NCBI GenBank assembly: GCA_023389295.1
Contig: JAEWEO010000258.1
Span: 1-5,792, forward strand
DNA: 5,792 nucleotides
Source: Bacillota bacterium
GTDB lineage: Bacteria > Bacillota > Clostridia > Lachnospirales > Lachnospiraceae
Reading direction: 5' to 3'
Under the pieces are notes generated by a model. It saw only the letters and a list, made by a program, of their open reading frames with translations, was not told where the DNA came from and did no database searches. Within the stretch, counting starts at the first letter, position 1; each line of letters opens with the position of its first letter. Below are positions 5,730 to 5,792 of the stretch, in pieces. A program made the translations under genes and the position numbers.

Positions 5730-5751
5730 TTTATGAAAGGGGGATGTAGCA

Positions 5752-5792
5752 ATGGAAAATAAATCAATAGACATTGCAAATGATATCAATAA
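5752..5792 (+). CDS. Start of an unidentified gene, cut by the right edge
   Basis: ATG at 5752 follows AAAGGGGG (5736-5743) with an 8-nt spacer, a strong ribosome binding site. An in-frame stop at 5734-5736 rules out a longer start. The frame stays open to the window end; the 13 complete codons read MENKSIDIANDIN. This is too short to assign a family. The strong RBS, and the repeats just upstream that suggest regulation, make a real gene likely. Its orientation is divergent from the nitroreductase. Confidence 0.7.
   Translation, partial: MENKSIDIANDIN

Larger units (their letters stand above)
5640..5734. repeat. 13-bp direct repeat
   Basis: ATATGATTTTTAT occurs at 5640-5652 and again at 5722-5734, 82 bp apart. 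Each copy forms the right arm and tail of one of the two palindromes, and the two copies bracket the 11-bp inverted repeat. Confidence 0.65.
5389..5751. other. Divergent intergenic region between the nitroreductase and the right-edge gene
   Basis: This 363-nt, strongly AT-rich stretch has no credible gene. The left half carries the nitroreductase leader, promoter and operator candidate. The middle has a T6A7 tract (5542-5554) between TTAGATT and AATCTAA arms (5532-5538, 5563-5569). The right half has palindromes and repeats leading up to the plus-strand gene. Confidence 0.8.

Noticed and set aside
1..5792. CRISPR array, tRNA/rRNA, insertion sequence or prophage remnants
   Set aside because: No regularly spaced repeats, cloverleaf-like sequence, transposase or integrase fragments, or target-site duplications were seen on either strand.

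Overview
The window looks like chromosomal DNA from a low-GC Firmicute, most likely a member of the Clostridia and plausibly Lachnospiraceae. The evidence is AT-rich intergenic DNA, AAAGGA/GGGGG-type ribosome binding sites, clear hairpin-plus-T-tract terminators, and a gene set typical of that group (DegV, M3 oligoendopeptidase, Frm2-like nitroreductase). This assignment rests on style and gene families, not on a marker gene.

Layout, left to right. A plus-strand DegV-family gene enters from the left edge, lacking only its first codon or codons, and ends at 864. It is followed by two consecutive hairpins. Five minus-strand genes then follow: a 70-residue OmdA-like helical protein (1007-1219); an M3-family oligoendopeptidase (1512-3266); an Ogt-type O6-alkylguanine-DNA methyltransferase (3272-3772), whose stop lies 5 nt before the peptidase start; an orphan permuted papain-like (YiiX/NlpC-P60-type) cysteine hydrolase candidate (3964-4593); and an Frm2-like nitroreductase (4789-5388). 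A 363-nt divergent intergenic region separates the nitroreductase from a new plus-strand gene, of which only 13 codons are visible (from 5752).

Transcription units, as read from promoters and terminators. The nitroreductase is probably monocistronic, with a near-consensus TTGACA-17-TAAAAT promoter and a strong terminator (4721-4765). The papain-like gene has its own extended -10 promoter. ogt and the oligoendopeptidase form a tightly spaced two-gene operon ending at a terminator at 1423-1455. No terminator was found between the papain-like gene and ogt, so read-through is possible. The small 70-aa gene is probably separate.

Functionally this is a run of housekeeping and stress genes: lipid or fatty-acid binding, peptide turnover, alkylation repair, and flavin-dependent detoxification. 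No mobile element, CRISPR array, tRNA, rRNA or obvious novel multi-gene system is visible. The least explained sequence is the right-hand intergenic region. It holds nested palindromes, an 11-bp inverted repeat and a 13-bp direct repeat immediately upstream of the truncated right-edge gene, plus an operator-like palindrome at the predicted start of the nitroreductase transcript.
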